Below are positions 19,817-29,390 of a stretch of 64,000 bases of DNA, in pieces (positions within the stretch are counted from its first letter, which is position 1; the number at the start of each line of letters is the position of its first letter). The DNA is from Pseudomonas antarctica (GTDB lineage Bacteria > Pseudomonadota > Gammaproteobacteria > Pseudomonadales > Pseudomonadaceae). The position numbers were made by a program, and so were the translations under genes. The notes under the pieces are model-generated. The model did no database searches, was not told the DNA's origin, and saw only the letters and a list, made by a program, of their open reading frames with translations. The stretch spans positions 3,968,001-4,032,000 of the forward strand of contig NZ_CP015600.1 in assembly GCF_001647715.1 (NCBI RefSeq). Reading direction: 5' to 3'.

Positions 19817-20851
19817 GTGAAGCCGGTGCGCCTGGGCGATCTTTCGGTGGGCTTCGTGCACACCCTGGCGGACGCCATTGAAAGCCATAGCCTGGACCCG
19901 CAACCGCTGTTGCTGCAATACGGCCTGGACCCGGCGCGCCTCGCCGAAGCGGGGGCGCGCCTGTCGATCCCGCGCTACATGCGCCTGGGCCACGCAGCCA
20001 TCCAACTGACCGGCGACCCTGGCCTGGGGCTGCGCATGGGCCAACTGAGTCGCCTGAGCCAGGCTGGACTGGCAGGCGTGACTGCCGCACAGGCACCGAA
20101 TGTGCGAGAAGCGGCCCGCACATTGACCCGTTTTGAAGCGCTGTACGGCTCCAACTATCGCGGGCAATCGAGCTTTCACGAAGACACCGAAGGCGCCTGG
20201 CTGCGTTTCTATTCCATCAGCCCTTACAATGCCTACAACCGTTTTGTGGTGGATTCGATCATCGCCGGCTGGCTGCAGCAATTGTCGAGTGTGGCGCAGC
20301 AACCGGTGCAGGCACAGCGTATAGACATCGAGTTTGAAGCCCCGGCGTACAGCGAACAGTACGGTGTACTCGGTGACAGCCCGGTCCACTTCGGCGCCGA
20401 CGCCAATCAACTGCGCCTCAACCAGCAGACCCTGGCCTTGCGTAACCCACAGCACTGCCCCAGTACCTGGCACCTGTTGTTGAAGTTATGTGAACACGAA
20501 TTGGAGCAGTTGACCCGCACCCGCAGCCTGCGTGAGCGCATTACCCGGTTGCTCGGGCCGATGCTCAATGGCGGCCGGGAGCCCGACCTGGAAGAAGTGG
20601 CGGCACGCTTGAAGCTGCCTACCTGGACACTGCGGCGCAAACTGGCCGAAGAAGGCACTCAGTTTCGCGCGATTCTCAACGATACCCGCCGCGACTTGGC
20701 CATGACCTACATTCGCGATACGGAACTGGCGTTCGGCGAGATCGCCTATTTGCTCGGTTTTGCCTCAGCCCAGGCCTTTCAACGGGCGTTCAGGCGGTGG
20801 AACAACCAGACCCCAGGGGAATTTCGCCGCAGTCAGCGGCATTCCGCCTGA
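19817..20851 (+). CDS. AraC-family transcriptional regulator
   Basis: The product is 344 residues. The N-terminal about 190 residues resemble the arabinose-operon-regulator-type domain found in OruR/ArgR-like regulators. The C-terminal 100 residues carry the double helix-turn-helix, including LEEVAARLKLPTWTLRRKL and FGEIAYLLGFASAQAFQRAF. The start is GTG 19817, directly behind the nitrilase-fold gene. The effector is unknown; coupling to the upstream gene suggests that protein or its ligand is part of the same response. Confidence 0.85.
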   Translation: MKPVRLGDLSVGFVHTLADAIESHSLDPQPLLLQYGLDPARLAEAGARLSIPRYMRLGHAAIQLTGDPGLGLRMGQLSRLSQAGLAGVTAAQAPNVREAARTLTRFEALYGSNYRGQSSFHEDTEGAWLRFYSISPYNAYNRFVVDSIIAGWLQQLSSVAQQPVQAQRIDIEFEAPAYSEQYGVLGDSPVHFGADANQLRLNQQTLALRNPQHCPSTWHLLLKLCEHELEQLTRTRSLRERITRLLGPMLNGGREPDLEEVAARLKLPTWTLRRKLAEEGTQFRAILNDTRRDLAMTYIRDTELAFGEIAYLLGFASAQAFQRAFRRWNNQTPGEFRRSQRHSA

Positions 20852-20859
20852 AGTCGGTC

Positions 20860-20946
20860 TTACAGCTCGGTTGCGTCATCGACCGGATCCAGCGGATCCA
20901 ATTCAAACGCGTGGTACTCCAGCAGTTCTTCTTGGTAATCGTCCAT
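20860..20946 (-). CDS. 28-residue acidic small protein (unrecognised)
   Basis: A short frame starts at ATG 20946 with a strong AAGGAG 7 nt upstream and encodes MDDYQEELLEYHAFELDPLD followed by PVDDATEL. It is very acidic (12 Asp or Glu, no Lys or Arg) with one central His, and the first half could form an amphipathic helix. It ends 8 nt from the stop of the convergent AraC-type gene. A TTGACA lies about 35 nt upstream of the start. I do not recognise a family. The ribosome binding site and biased composition argue that it is translated. Confidence 0.55.
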   Translation of the reverse strand: MDDYQEELLEYHAFELDPLDPVDDATEL

Positions 20947-21235
20947 GGCGGACTCCTTGTTGGTTTAAAGCGGCTGTCAATAAATGACCTGCACAGCCAG
21001 CCTAAAGTGCCGTGATGACGAAAAAATGTCGGCGTCGTGACGTTCCTGCACTTCAAGATAAAACGCAGCAGCGCTGAGCAGATTTAGCATCAGGGCTTTG
21101 AGGCGGGCACCCGCACTTCATCGCGCTGGCGGCGTTGAGCCGCTGGCGTATGAATGATCGGTCGCGAAGGAGCGCGTGGAGGCTTGAGCCGCTACGGGAT
21201 GAACGTCGAAGAGACGAACCCCGCAGCGGTCAACG
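20947..21235. other. Intergenic region without recognised gene
   Basis: This 289-nt stretch lies between the 28-residue ORF and the end of the DUF2242 lipoprotein gene. It should hold the small ORF's promoter (TTGACA near 20981 on the minus strand). I see no convincing RNA or protein gene. Confidence 0.5.
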
Positions 21236-22042
21236 TTACTGCGAAGGGGTTGGCAGGGGCGGAATCGCCTCTGTTGGCGCCGGCAGTTTTGGATTGGTCG
21301 CCGCAGGTGCAGGATCAGCTGCAGGCGTTGGGGCCGGTTCCGCTGTCGGGGCAATCGGTGCCGCCTCGGGTGGCGTGGCAACCGGCTCCGAAACGGCAGG
21401 CGCTGCCGGTACTTCCTTTGGCGCCTCGACTTTTTCAGCAACCGGCGCCGCTTTCGGTTCCGGCACGCCCAGCTCCGCCTTCGGCGTCTCTGGAATGTGC
21501 GCGGCCTTCTTCACTTCTTGCGGCAGGAATACATCCACGAGCGAGAAGTAACGCTCATAAAACTTCGGCGCCGAAACCGTCTCGCTCGCCACCTTCACCA
21601 TCGAGTCATCGGTGGAGCCAATCGGCATCGACACCGAGCCCAACACACCCACGCCGAGGCTTGCGGAGTTGTTGACCTTCTTCAACGCGTAGCGGTCCTG
21701 CAAGGCGTTGGCAAACATCGTCGAGTGGTTATTACCTTTGCCATCATCGGCGCACACCACATTGAAACTGATCTGCAGGTGGGTCTCGCCAGTCTGCTGG
21801 AAACTCTTGTTACCCACGACCAACTTAGGATCGCTGCTGGTGATGATGTAGCCCTGGCTCAACAGCGCGCGCCGTGCGGCCTCGCAGGCTGCCACGTCAC
21901 TGACCGGGTAATCCCGGGAGAACGTACCGGAATCGTCGAAATTCTCATGTTCATAAATGGCGGTCTTGGGTGACGAGCAGCCCGCGGCGCCCGCCAGCAC
22001 CAGCGCCAGCCCGAGGCTACGCAAGTGAAATGATGTCGACAT
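21236..22042 (-). CDS. DUF2242 family lipoprotein
   Basis: The product is 268 residues. The signal peptide ends in the lipobox LAGAAGC, so it is a lipoprotein. Residues about 30-175 form the DUF2242-like domain (ENFDDSGTFSRDYPVSDVAACEAARRAL is the start of it, given here in parts: ENFDDSG and AACEAARRALLSQGY). The last 90 residues are a low-complexity Pro/Ala/Glu linker (EAPKEVPAAPAV type). Function is unknown. A good AGGA precedes ATG 22042. Confidence 0.8.
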   Translation of the reverse strand: MSTSFHLRSLGLALVLAGAAGCSSPKTAIYEHENFDDSGTFSRDYPVSDVAACEAARRALLSQGYIITSSDPKLVVGNKSFQQTGETHLQISFNVVCADDGKGNNHSTMFANALQDRYALKKVNNSASLGVGVLGSVSMPIGSTDDSMVKVASETVSAPKFYERYFSLVDVFLPQEVKKAAHIPETPKAELGVPEPKAAPVAEKVEAPKEVPAAPAVSEPVATPPEAAPIAPTAEPAPTPAADPAPAATNPKLPAPTEAIPPLPTPSQ

Positions 22043-22152
22043 CGAAAATCCTGAGGAAAACAGTCAGGGCGGTATTGTGCAACAGAACGGGGTCCTGGCG
22101 CGCGCATTCCTGTCGGTAAAACGTCACAGCCTTACAGGACGGGGCCTGCTGC

Positions 22153-22190
22153 ATAAAAAAGCCCCCGATCCTTGCAGACCGGGGGCTCTT
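22153..22190 (-). terminator. Intrinsic terminator of ppiD
   Basis: On the minus strand an AGCCCCCG/CGGGGGCT stem is followed by TTTTTTA. It lies 15 nt past the ppiD stop codon. Confidence 0.88.
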
Positions 22191-22204
22191 TATTCAGACC
22201 AACA

Positions 22205-24079
22205 TCAGAACTTCTTGATGTCAGCCTTGGTTTCCAACTGCTTGCGGTACGCAGCAAAGTCTTGCTGGCCGATACGGGAAGCGAGGAAGCGGCGGTATTG
22301 CGCCTTTTCTTCGTCCGTAGGCGCAGCCGCTTCGTTGACAGCATTCAAGCGCACGATCATCAGGCTACCGTCAGCCAGGGTAACCGTGGTGAAGGTCGGC
22401 TTGTCCTTGCTCGCAGGCTTGGGCATGCGGAACAGGGCTTGCAACACCGCAGGGTCAATCGCTTCCTGGCTACGGGTAGCCGATGCAGTGACTTTCCATG
22501 CCTGACCATCAATCGCCTGGTTCAGTGGGGTCTTGCCATCACGCAGGCTGGCGATCAACTCGTCGGCATGGGCTTTGGCTGCTGCACTGGCACGCTCTTT
22601 GGTCATCTGTGTGCGGATCGCCGCAGAGACGCTTTCCAGAGGCAGTTGCGTAGGTTTCAAGTGCTCTTTGGCCCGCAGCACGATGATGGTTTCCGGGTCC
22701 AGCTCGATGGCGGTGCTGTTGGCACCCTCATCCAACACTTCCGGGCTGAACGCAGCAGTCACCACGGCGCGGTTGGCCGCGACACCTTCGCCACCTTCAC
22801 GGCCAAACGGCGCGGAGGTGTGCACGGTCAGCTTCAGGTCGGACGCCGGCTGGGCCAGGTCGGACGCTTCGAATGCCGCATCTTCCAATTGCTTGGAGGC
22901 GTCGACAAAGCGCTGTTCAACCTGTTGGGTCTTGAGCTCGCGGGTCAGCTTGTCTTTCAGGCTGGCAAACGATGGCACTTGCGGTGCTTCTACGCCCAGC
23001 AGCTTGATCAGGTGCCAACCGAATGTGGTGCGCACCGGTGCCGACACCTGGTCCTTGTTCAAGGCATACAGGGCCGTTTCGAAGTCAGGATCGTAGACGC
23101 CAGGGCCGGCAAAACCGAGGTCGCCGCCATTGTTGGCCGAACCTGGATCCTGGGAGAACTCCTTGGCCAGGGCTTCGAACTTCTCACCCTTGGCCAGGCG
23201 TGCCTGGATTTCTTCGATCTTCGCCTTGGCTTGAGCGTCGGTAGTCTTGTCGTTCACTTCAATCAGAATATGCGCGGCACGACGCTGTTCAGCGAGGTTG
23301 GCGGTTTCTTTCTGATAGGCAGCCTGCAGCTCATCATCCTTCACGGTGACCTGGTCGAAGAAGGAAGACTTCTTCAGTTCCAGATAGTCGATGACCACCT
23401 GGTCCGGGGTCATGAACTCTTTGGCGTGCTGGTCGTAGTGAGCCTTGACCTCGTCGTCGGTGAGTTTCACCGCCGCAGGGTCAGCCTTGATGTTGACGGT
23501 AGCGAAATCGCGGGTCTGCTTTTCCAGACGGGCAAATGCCAGCACTTCGGCATCGGTAACGAAACCGCTGCCGGCAATACCTGCGCGAACCTGGCCGATC
23601 AGCATTTCCTGGCTCAACATCTGACGGAATTGCATACGGCTGTAGCCCAGCTGACGGATCACCTGGTCAAAGCGTTCAGGGCTGAACTTGCCGTCCACCT
23701 GGAATTCCGGCGTCTGCAGGATCACTTGATCCAGGGCAGCTTCAGAGAAGCCGAACTTGGAATCAGCTGCGCCTTGCAGCAACAGCTTGCGATCAATCAG
23801 CCCTTTGAGGGCCGCTTCGCGCAGCAGTTTTTCGTCCAGCAGAGAAGCATCAAAATCCTTGCCCAGCTGTTGCATCAGCTGGCGACGTTGCATGTCGACG
23901 GCCTGGCTCAGTTCGGTTTGGGTGATCTCTTCACCGTTGACCTTGGCCACGTCCTGCTTGTTATTGGTCGAAGCCTGGAAAATGGCCTCGATACCGGTGA
24001 ACGCCATCAATGCGACGATGATCCCGATAATGGTTTTGGCAATCCAGCCTTGTGAATTGTCCCTGATATTCTGCAGCAT
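22205..24079 (-). CDS. ppiD: Periplasmic folding chaperone / SurA-like foldase PpiD
   Basis: The product is 624 residues. One inner-membrane anchor (about residues 13-35, IAKTIIGIIVALMAFTGIEA) is followed by a SurA-type chaperone domain and a parvulin rotamase domain (about 265-355, with RRAAHILIEVNDKT and GDLGFAGPGVYDPDFE). PpiD sits in the inner membrane near the Sec translocon and helps newly exported proteins fold. It follows lon-hupB in the standard Pseudomonas order but is separated from hupB by an RNA-like element and a terminator, so it likely has its own promoter. Confidence 0.93.
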   Translation of the reverse strand: MLQNIRDNSQGWIAKTIIGIIVALMAFTGIEAIFQASTNNKQDVAKVNGEEITQTELSQAVDMQRRQLMQQLGKDFDASLLDEKLLREAALKGLIDRKLLLQGAADSKFGFSEAALDQVILQTPEFQVDGKFSPERFDQVIRQLGYSRMQFRQMLSQEMLIGQVRAGIAGSGFVTDAEVLAFARLEKQTRDFATVNIKADPAAVKLTDDEVKAHYDQHAKEFMTPDQVVIDYLELKKSSFFDQVTVKDDELQAAYQKETANLAEQRRAAHILIEVNDKTTDAQAKAKIEEIQARLAKGEKFEALAKEFSQDPGSANNGGDLGFAGPGVYDPDFETALYALNKDQVSAPVRTTFGWHLIKLLGVEAPQVPSFASLKDKLTRELKTQQVEQRFVDASKQLEDAAFEASDLAQPASDLKLTVHTSAPFGREGGEGVAANRAVVTAAFSPEVLDEGANSTAIELDPETIIVLRAKEHLKPTQLPLESVSAAIRTQMTKERASAAAKAHADELIASLRDGKTPLNQAIDGQAWKVTASATRSQEAIDPAVLQALFRMPKPASKDKPTFTTVTLADGSLMIVRLNAVNEAAAPTDEEKAQYRRFLASRIGQQDFAAYRKQLETKADIKKF

Positions 24080-24149
24080 GCGTCCCCCAGAAACGGTTGA
24101 TCTTCAAAAATTAGGCAACCGTGGAGCGTGGGTAGAGTCCGGATAGAAG

Positions 24150-24175
24150 AAAGGCGCATCCGAGGATGCGCCTTC
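24150..24175 (-). terminator. Intrinsic terminator upstream of ppiD, after hupB and the tRNA-like element
   Basis: A perfect 11-bp inverted repeat AAGGCGCATCC/GGATGCGCCTT with a 2-nt loop is followed on the minus strand by TTTCTTCT. It closes the transcription unit that contains hupB and the 24183-24258 structure. Confidence 0.8.
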
Positions 24176-24182
24176 TCGTAAC

Positions 24183-24258
24183 TGGCGGAGCGGACGGGGG
24201 TTTGAACCCACACCCCCGGCGTGGCGACCCGATGGATACTTGGGTCAGCTGCCGCTCC
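24183..24258 (-). ncRNA. tRNA-like structured RNA of unknown type
   Basis: On the minus strand this 76-nt stretch starts with GGAGCGG and ends CCGCTCC-G-CCA, a perfect 7-bp acceptor-like stem with an encoded CCA end. Near the 3' end GGGTTCAAAC resembles a T-loop, but the better helix is CGGGGG/CCCCCG. GACCC/GGGTC makes a second arm with an 11-nt loop. No normal anticodon arm can be drawn. Flanking bases CTGGC and GCCAG can extend the stem. It lies between hupB and an intrinsic terminator. It may be a tRNA relic or a specific small RNA; I cannot assign an amino acid. Confidence 0.45.
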
Positions 24259-24310
24259 GCTGCCAGGTCAGACCTGCGTCCGACCCGGGTAGGTAAGGCT
24301 TGAGCGAAAC

Positions 24311-24583
24311 TTAGTTAACAGCTTCTTTCAGGGCTTTACCGGCTTTGAAACCTGGTTTCTTGGCGGCAGCGATTTGCAGTGCTTTGCCAGTCTGTGGGTT
24401 ACGGCCAGTGCGAGCTGGGCGATCAGTCACAGAGAAAGTACCGAAGCCTACCAGTACCACGGAGTCGCCGGCCTTCAGAGCGCCAGTGACGGATTCGATT
24501 ACTGCGTCCAGCGCACGGCCAGCAGCAGCTTTCGGGATATCAGCGGATGCGGCGATAGCATCAATCAGTTCCGACTTGTTCAC
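24311..24583 (-). CDS. hupB: DNA-binding protein HU-beta
   Basis: The product is 90 residues, the standard HU length, with [20 protein letters not shown] at the N-terminus and the DNA-binding arm [22 protein letters not shown] is a histone-like dimer that bends DNA and organises the nucleoid. The start is GTG 24583, with AGGGG about 8 nt upstream; the longer frame to 24667 runs through the leader. A consensus sigma-70 promoter lies at 24680-24708. The gene follows lon in the usual order. Confidence 0.95.
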   Translation of the reverse strand: MNKSELIDAIAASADIPKAAAGRALDAVIESVTGALKAGDSVVLVGFGTFSVTDRPARTGRNPQTGKALQIAAAKKPGFKAGKALKEAVN

Positions 24584-24679
24584 TCTAAGTCCCCTTATAT
24601 ATCTATTGAGTATGGTTCTAAGTTTTTTGGTGAAAGCAAAAACCAGTGCTGAATGGCCTACAGACACTTAAGAGCCGCT

Positions 24680-24708
24680 TTATAACAAGGGCTCTAAAAA
24701 GCTGTCAA
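24680..24708 (-). promoter_or_regulatory. Sigma-70 promoter of hupB
   Basis: On the minus strand TTGACA, 17 nt, TTATAA: near-perfect consensus. Transcription would start near 24673, giving a 90-nt leader before the hupB GTG start. Confidence 0.75.
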
Positions 24709-24731
24709 GGAAGCCCCCAGGCTTAACGGCA

Positions 24732-27128
24732 TTAATGTGTACTAATTCTTTCCTTGGAATCAGACTCGCGTTTTTCATCCTTCGCGACAATCTCCGGAGC
24801 CACATCTGGCAAGGGCTCCGGCGCGTATTGCAGCGCAATTTGCAGGACTTCGTCAATCCATTTAACCGGTTTAATCTGAAGATCCTGCTTGATGTTGTCA
24901 GGAATTTCCTTCAAGTCGCGAACATTCTCTTCAGGAATGATCACCGTCTTGATACCGCCTCGGTGTGCAGCAAGCAATTTCTCTTTCAGACCACCGATGG
25001 CCAATACCTGACCACGCAGGGTAATTTCCCCTGTCATGGCGACATCGGCTCGTACCGGTATGCCCGTCAATGCCGACACCAGTGCCGTGCACATGCCTAC
25101 ACCGGCGCTAGGGCCGTCCTTCGGGGTAGCCCCTTCCGGCATGTGGATGTGAGTGTCGTGCTTCTCGTGGAAGTCCAGGGGAATCCCCAGGCTCTTCGCG
25201 CGGCTGCGCACCACGGTCTGCGCGGCAGTGATGGATTCGACCATCACATCACCCAACGAACCGGTCTTGATAAGCTGACCTTTACCCGGGATCACCGCGG
25301 CTTCGATGGTCAGCAATTCGCCGCCCACCTGGGTCCACGCCAGGCCAGTCACCTGCCCTACCTGATCCTGCTGCTCAGCCAGGCCGTAACGGAATTTTTT
25401 CACGCCCAGGAAGTGTTCCAGGGAGTCGGCAACCACCTTCACAGAGAAGCGTTTTTCCAGCGCGTGCTCTTTGACTGCCTTGCGGCAGATCTTCGCAATT
25501 TGACGCTCAAGGCCGCGCACACCGGCCTCGCGGGTGTAGTAGCGAACGATGTCGCGGATCGACTCGACGTCGAATTCGATCTCGCCTTTTTTCAGGCCGT
25601 TGGCCGAAATCTGCTTGGGCGCGAGGTATTTGACGGCGATGTTGATCTTCTCGTCTTCGGTGTAACCCGGCAGACGAATCACCTCCATCCGGTCCAGCAA
25701 AGCCGGCGGGATGTTCATGGAGTTGGAGGTGCACAGGAACATTACGTCGGACAGGTCGTAGTCGACTTCCAGGTAATGGTCGTTGAAATTGTGGTTCTGC
25801 TCCGGGTCGAGCACTTCGAGCAAAGCCGACGCCGGATCGCCACGCATATCGCTGCCCATTTTGTCGATTTCATCGAGCAGGAACAGCGGGTTGCGCACCC
25901 CAACCTTTGTCATCTTTTGAATCAATCTTCCTGGCATCGAACCGATGTAAGTACGGCGATGACCACGAATTTCCGCCTCATCACGCACACCACCGAGGGC
26001 CATGCGCACGAATTTGCGGTTGGTGGCGTTGGCAATCGACTCCGCCAAGGAGGTTTTACCCACACCTGGAGGACCGACCAGGCACAACACCGGACCACGA
26101 ATTTTCTTCACGCGCTTTTGCACGGCGAGGTATTCGAGGATGCGCTCTTTGACTTCTTCGAGGCCGTAGTGGTCGGCGTCGAGGATGTCCTCGGCGCGGG
26201 CCAGGTCCAGGCGCACTTTGGTCTGAGCCTTCCACGGCACCTGCACCAGCCAGTCGATGTAGGAACGAACCACAGTGGCTTCGGCCGACATTGGCGACAT
26301 TTGCTTGAGCTTGTTCAGCTCAGCGTTGGCTTTGGTCAGGGCGTCTTTCGGCAGGCCGGCGGCATCGATGCGCTTTTTCAGCTCTTCGATTTCGTTGTGG
26401 CCCTCCTCGCTGTCGCCGAGTTCTTTCTGGATGGCCTTCATCTGCTCATTCAGGTAGTACTCGCGCTGACTGCGCTCCATCTGTTTCTTCACACGACCAC
26501 GGATGCGTTTTTCGACCTGCAGCAGATCGATTTCGCCATCCAGCAGCGCCAGCACGTGCTCAACACGGGCCGACAGGTCGATGATTTCGAGGATGTCCTG
26601 CTTCTGCTCGATTTTCAGCGCCATGTGTGCAGCCATGGTGTCGACCAGGCGGCTTGGCTCATCAATGCTGTTGAGGGAAGACAGGACTTCAGCCGGGACT
26701 TTTTTGCCCAACTGCACATACTGCTCGAACTGCGAGAGCAGGCTGCGCACAAATACTTCGGATTCGCGCTCAGGGGCCTCGACTTCGTCGATCAGCGCCA
26801 CTTCGGCGCGCAGGTGGCCATCCACCTCCATGAAGCGCTCGACCGCACCGCGCTGCTCACCTTCCACCAGCACCTTGACGGTGCCATCAGGCAACTTGAG
26901 CAATTGCAATACGGTCGCAATGGTACCGACGCGATACAGGGCGTCTTCGCCTGGATCATCATCAGCAGGATTCTTCTGGGCCAACAGCAAAATTTGCTTG
27001 TCGCCCGTCATCGCGGCCTCGAGGGCTTCGATAGACTTCTCGCGCCCCACGAACAGCGGGATAACCATGTGCGGATAGACGACGACATCACGCAACGGCA
27101 GGAGAGGCAATTCAATGGTTGTCTTCAT
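24732..27128 (-). CDS. lon: ATP-dependent Lon protease
   Basis: The product is 798 residues with the three Lon parts in order: N-terminal substrate domain ([19 protein letters not shown]), AAA+ module (Walker A GPPGVGKT, about 350), and protease domain with the Ser of PKDGPSAG and the Lys of [14 protein letters not shown]. It degrades misfolded and regulatory proteins in the cytoplasm. It has its own heat-shock-like promoter at 27170-27198. The frame is intact throughout. Confidence 0.96.
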   Translation of the reverse strand: MKTTIELPLLPLRDVVVYPHMVIPLFVGREKSIEALEAAMTGDKQILLLAQKNPADDDPGEDALYRVGTIATVLQLLKLPDGTVKVLVEGEQRGAVERFMEVDGHLRAEVALIDEVEAPERESEVFVRSLLSQFEQYVQLGKKVPAEVLSSLNSIDEPSRLVDTMAAHMALKIEQKQDILEIIDLSARVEHVLALLDGEIDLLQVEKRIRGRVKKQMERSQREYYLNEQMKAIQKELGDSEEGHNEIEELKKRIDAAGLPKDALTKANAELNKLKQMSPMSAEATVVRSYIDWLVQVPWKAQTKVRLDLARAEDILDADHYGLEEVKERILEYLAVQKRVKKIRGPVLCLVGPPGVGKTSLAESIANATNRKFVRMALGGVRDEAEIRGHRRTYIGSMPGRLIQKMTKVGVRNPLFLLDEIDKMGSDMRGDPASALLEVLDPEQNHNFNDHYLEVDYDLSDVMFLCTSNSMNIPPALLDRMEVIRLPGYTEDEKINIAVKYLAPKQISANGLKKGEIEFDVESIRDIVRYYTREAGVRGLERQIAKICRKAVKEHALEKRFSVKVVADSLEHFLGVKKFRYGLAEQQDQVGQVTGLAWTQVGGELLTIEAAVIPGKGQLIKTGSLGDVMVESITAAQTVVRSRAKSLGIPLDFHEKHDTHIHMPEGATPKDGPSAGVGMCTALVSALTGIPVRADVAMTGEITLRGQVLAIGGLKEKLLAAHRGGIKTVIIPEENVRDLKEIPDNIKQDLQIKPVKWIDEVLQIALQYAPEPLPDVAPEIVAKDEKRESDSKERISTH

Positions 27129-27169
27129 GATTTCGCCTCTATGACAGTTGAAAAATTAGCTTGAAACCA

Positions 27170-27198
27170 AGATGGGGGCTGCATGCAAAAAAAACAAG
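27170..27198 (-). promoter_or_regulatory. Candidate sigma-32 heat-shock promoter of lon
   Basis: On the minus strand CTTGTTT, 13 nt, CCCCCATCT matches the heat-shock pattern CTTGAAA-N13-CCCCATNT, strongly in the -10. The expected start near 27163 leaves a leader of about 35 nt before lon. Confidence 0.55.
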
Positions 27199-27273
27199 CT
27201 CAATGCCAGCAGTTAAACGCATGAATAAACGGGAATTAAAAAAACAACGCGTCAAAATCGCCCCAAAATAAAT

Positions 27274-27295
27274 AAGGGGCCCCGAAAGGCCCCTT
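27274..27295 (-). terminator. Intrinsic terminator of clpX
   Basis: AAGGGGCC/GGCCCCTT with a 6-nt loop; on the minus strand it is followed by ATTTATTTT. It separates clpX from the lon promoter. Confidence 0.8.
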
Positions 27296-27319
27296 GCTTG
27301 TACTGCGACGGCTAAACGC

Positions 27320-28603
27320 TTACGCGTCTGGTGCAGCCTTGGCAGCCGGCTCACTGTTTTCGTAGATATACAGTGGCTTGGACTTGCCTTCGATAACGCT
27401 TTCGTCGATCACCACCTTACTCACCTCAGACTGCGAGGGGATTTCGTACATGGTGTCGAGCAACACGCCTTCGAGGATCGAGCGCAAACCACGTGCACCG
27501 GTCTTGCGCTCCAGTGCCCGCTTGGCCACTGATTTGAGTGCGTCGGTACGGAACTCGAGGTCTACACCTTCCATTTCGAACAACTTGGCATATTGCTTGG
27601 TCAGGGCGTTTTTCGGCTCGGTGAGGATCTGAATCAGAGCAGCCTCATCCAACTCGTCCAACGTGGCCAGGACGGGCAGACGGCCAACGAATTCCGGGAT
27701 CAGACCGAACTTGACCAGATCGTCAGGCTCGACTTCACGCAGGGACTCGCCCACCTTCTTGCCTTCTTCCTTGCTGCGTACTTCCGCACCAAAACCGATG
27801 CCGCCACGCGTGGAACGCTGCTGAATAACCTTCTCCAGACCGGAGAACGCACCGCCACAGATGAACAGGATGTTGCGCGTATCAACCTGAAGGAATTCCT
27901 GCTGCGGGTGCTTGCGGCCGCCTTGTGGCGGTACGGAAGCTACCGTGCCTTCGATCAGTTTCAACAGGGCCTGCTGCACGCCTTCACCGGAAACGTCCCG
28001 GGTGATCGACGGGTTGTCCGACTTGCGCGAAATCTTGTCGATTTCGTCGATATAGACAATACCCATCTGGGCCTTCTCTACGTCGTAGTCGCACTTCTGC
28101 AGCAATTTCTGAATGATGTTCTCGACGTCTTCACCCACGTAGCCAGCCTCGGTGAGGGTGGTGGCGTCGGCGATGGTGAACGGAACGTTCAGCAGGCGAG
28201 CGAGGGTTTCCGCAAGCAAGGTTTTACCCGAGCCAGTAGGACCGATCAGCAAGATGTTGCTCTTGCCGAGTTCGACCTCGTCGCCTTTCTTGTCACGCTG
28301 ATTCAAGCGCTTGTAGTGGTTGTACACCGCTACGGCCAGAACCTTCTTTGCACGCTCTTGACCAATCACATATTGGTCAAGGATGCCGCTGATTTCTTTA
28401 GGCGAAGGCAATTTATGCGCGCTGCTCTCGGCCTGGGCTTCCTGCACCTCCTCGCGGATGATGTCATTGCACAGGTCGACGCACTCGTCGCAGATAAACA
28501 CCGAGGGGCCGGCAATCAATTTGCGCACTTCATGCTGGCTTTTGCCGCAGAAGGAGCAATAGAGCAGCTTGCCGTTGTCCTCGCCGTTGCGGGTGTCAGT
28601 CAT
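27320..28603 (-). CDS. clpX: ATP-dependent protease ATP-binding subunit ClpX
   Basis: The product is 427 residues. The zinc-binding domain ([11 protein letters not shown], then [10 protein letters not shown]) is followed by the AAA+ module with Walker A GPTGSGKT and Walker [10 protein letters not shown]. ClpX unfolds tagged substrates and feeds them to ClpP. ATG 28603 ([11 protein letters not shown]) matches the family start. It follows clpP by 112 nt, a gap that contains two short hairpins (GGTCGG/CCGACC and CGGGCTT/AAGCCCG), so readthrough from clpP may be modulated. Confidence 0.95.
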   Translation of the reverse strand: MTDTRNGEDNGKLLYCSFCGKSQHEVRKLIAGPSVFICDECVDLCNDIIREEVQEAQAESSAHKLPSPKEISGILDQYVIGQERAKKVLAVAVYNHYKRLNQRDKKGDEVELGKSNILLIGPTGSGKTLLAETLARLLNVPFTIADATTLTEAGYVGEDVENIIQKLLQKCDYDVEKAQMGIVYIDEIDKISRKSDNPSITRDVSGEGVQQALLKLIEGTVASVPPQGGRKHPQQEFLQVDTRNILFICGGAFSGLEKVIQQRSTRGGIGFGAEVRSKEEGKKVGESLREVEPDDLVKFGLIPEFVGRLPVLATLDELDEAALIQILTEPKNALTKQYAKLFEMEGVDLEFRTDALKSVAKRALERKTGARGLRSILEGVLLDTMYEIPSQSEVSKVVIDESVIEGKSKPLYIYENSEPAAKAAPDA

Positions 28604-28715
28604 TCGTTCGATCCAAATCCGATAGGCTTGCAACACAAGATGAAGGCTTATGCGGGCTTTTTCAAGCCCGCCGGTGGTCGGACACGCCGACCAGCCCTAT
28701 TTTGAGCTGCTTATA

Positions 28716-29351
28716 TTAAGCGGGGCGCTTTTCGATCACCGCATCGATCAACCCATACGCGCGCGCAGCTTCCGCGCTCATAAAGTTGTCGCGATTGGTG
28801 TCACGCTCGATTTCTTCCAGGGTGTGCCCGCTGTGCTTGGCCATCAATGTATTGAGGCGCTCACGAATAAACAGGATTTCCTTGGCGTGAATTTCGATGT
28901 CCGACGCCTGGCCCTGGAAACCACCCAATGGCTGGTGAATCATCACGCGCGAGTTCGGCAGGCAGAAGCGCTTGCCCTCGGCACCTGCGGTCAGCAGGAA
29001 CGCGCCCATGCTGCAGGCCTGGCCGATGCACGTGGTCGACACGTTTGGCTTGATGAACTGCATGGTGTCGTAGATCGACATGCCAGCCGTCACCGAGCCG
29101 CCCGGGGAGTTAATGTAAAGATGGATGTCCTTGTCCGGGTTTTCCGCTTCAAGGAACAGCAGCTGCGCGCAGATCAGGTTGGCCATGTAGTCCTCTACAG
29201 GGCCGACCAGAAAAATCACTCGTTCCTTGAGCAGGCGCGAGTAGATGTCATAGGCGCGTTCGCCACGAGCAGATTGCTCGACAACCATCGGGACCAGGCC
29301 GCCAGCGGCCTGGATATCAGAGTTCTGCTGAATATAGGAATTACGGAACAT
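28716..29351 (-). CDS. clpP: ATP-dependent Clp protease proteolytic subunit
   Basis: The product is 211 residues. The catalytic Ser is in [11 protein letters not shown] and the His in [10 protein letters not shown], followed by the Asp-containing [16 protein letters not shown] region ([12 protein letters not shown]). ClpP forms the barrel protease that pairs with ClpX or ClpA in the cytoplasm. It lies between tig and clpX. A strong hairpin sits in the tig-clpP gap. Confidence 0.95.
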   Translation of the reverse strand: MFRNSYIQQNSDIQAAGGLVPMVVEQSARGERAYDIYSRLLKERVIFLVGPVEDYMANLICAQLLFLEAENPDKDIHLYINSPGGSVTAGMSIYDTMQFIKPNVSTTCIGQACSMGAFLLTAGAEGKRFCLPNSRVMIHQPLGGFQGQASDIEIHAKEILFIRERLNTLMAKHSGHTLEEIERDTNRDNFMSAEAARAYGLIDAVIEKRPA

Positions 29352-29390
29352 GCTCTGCAGTTACTCCCAAATAGTCATGTCTTGAAAACG

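Noticed and set aside
22172..24055. 627-codon plus-strand frame opposite ppiD, and similar frames opposite the usher (2792-4348), fadH (16514-17635), clpX (27593-28705), tig (29419-30780), amidase (42831-44033) and NCS1 (44555-45787) genes
   Set aside because: All are antisense shadows of recognised genes; compositions are His/Arg/Gln/Gly-rich without any family motif.
24183..24258. Calling this a functional tRNA (for example Ser or Sec)
   Set aside because: Size, acceptor stem and CCA fit, but no D arm or 7-nt anticodon loop can be drawn, so no isotype is assignable. Kept as tRNA-like RNA.
24711..24724. Terminator for lon (AAGCC/GGCTT)
   Set aside because: The stem is only 5 bp with no T-run, and it overlaps the hupB promoter region.
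24735..27164. 809-codon open frame on the plus strand across lon
   Set aside because: It is the mirror image of a highly conserved, intact lon gene. Long antisense frames are expected in GC-rich DNA with strong third-position bias. No domain or ribosome binding site is seen.
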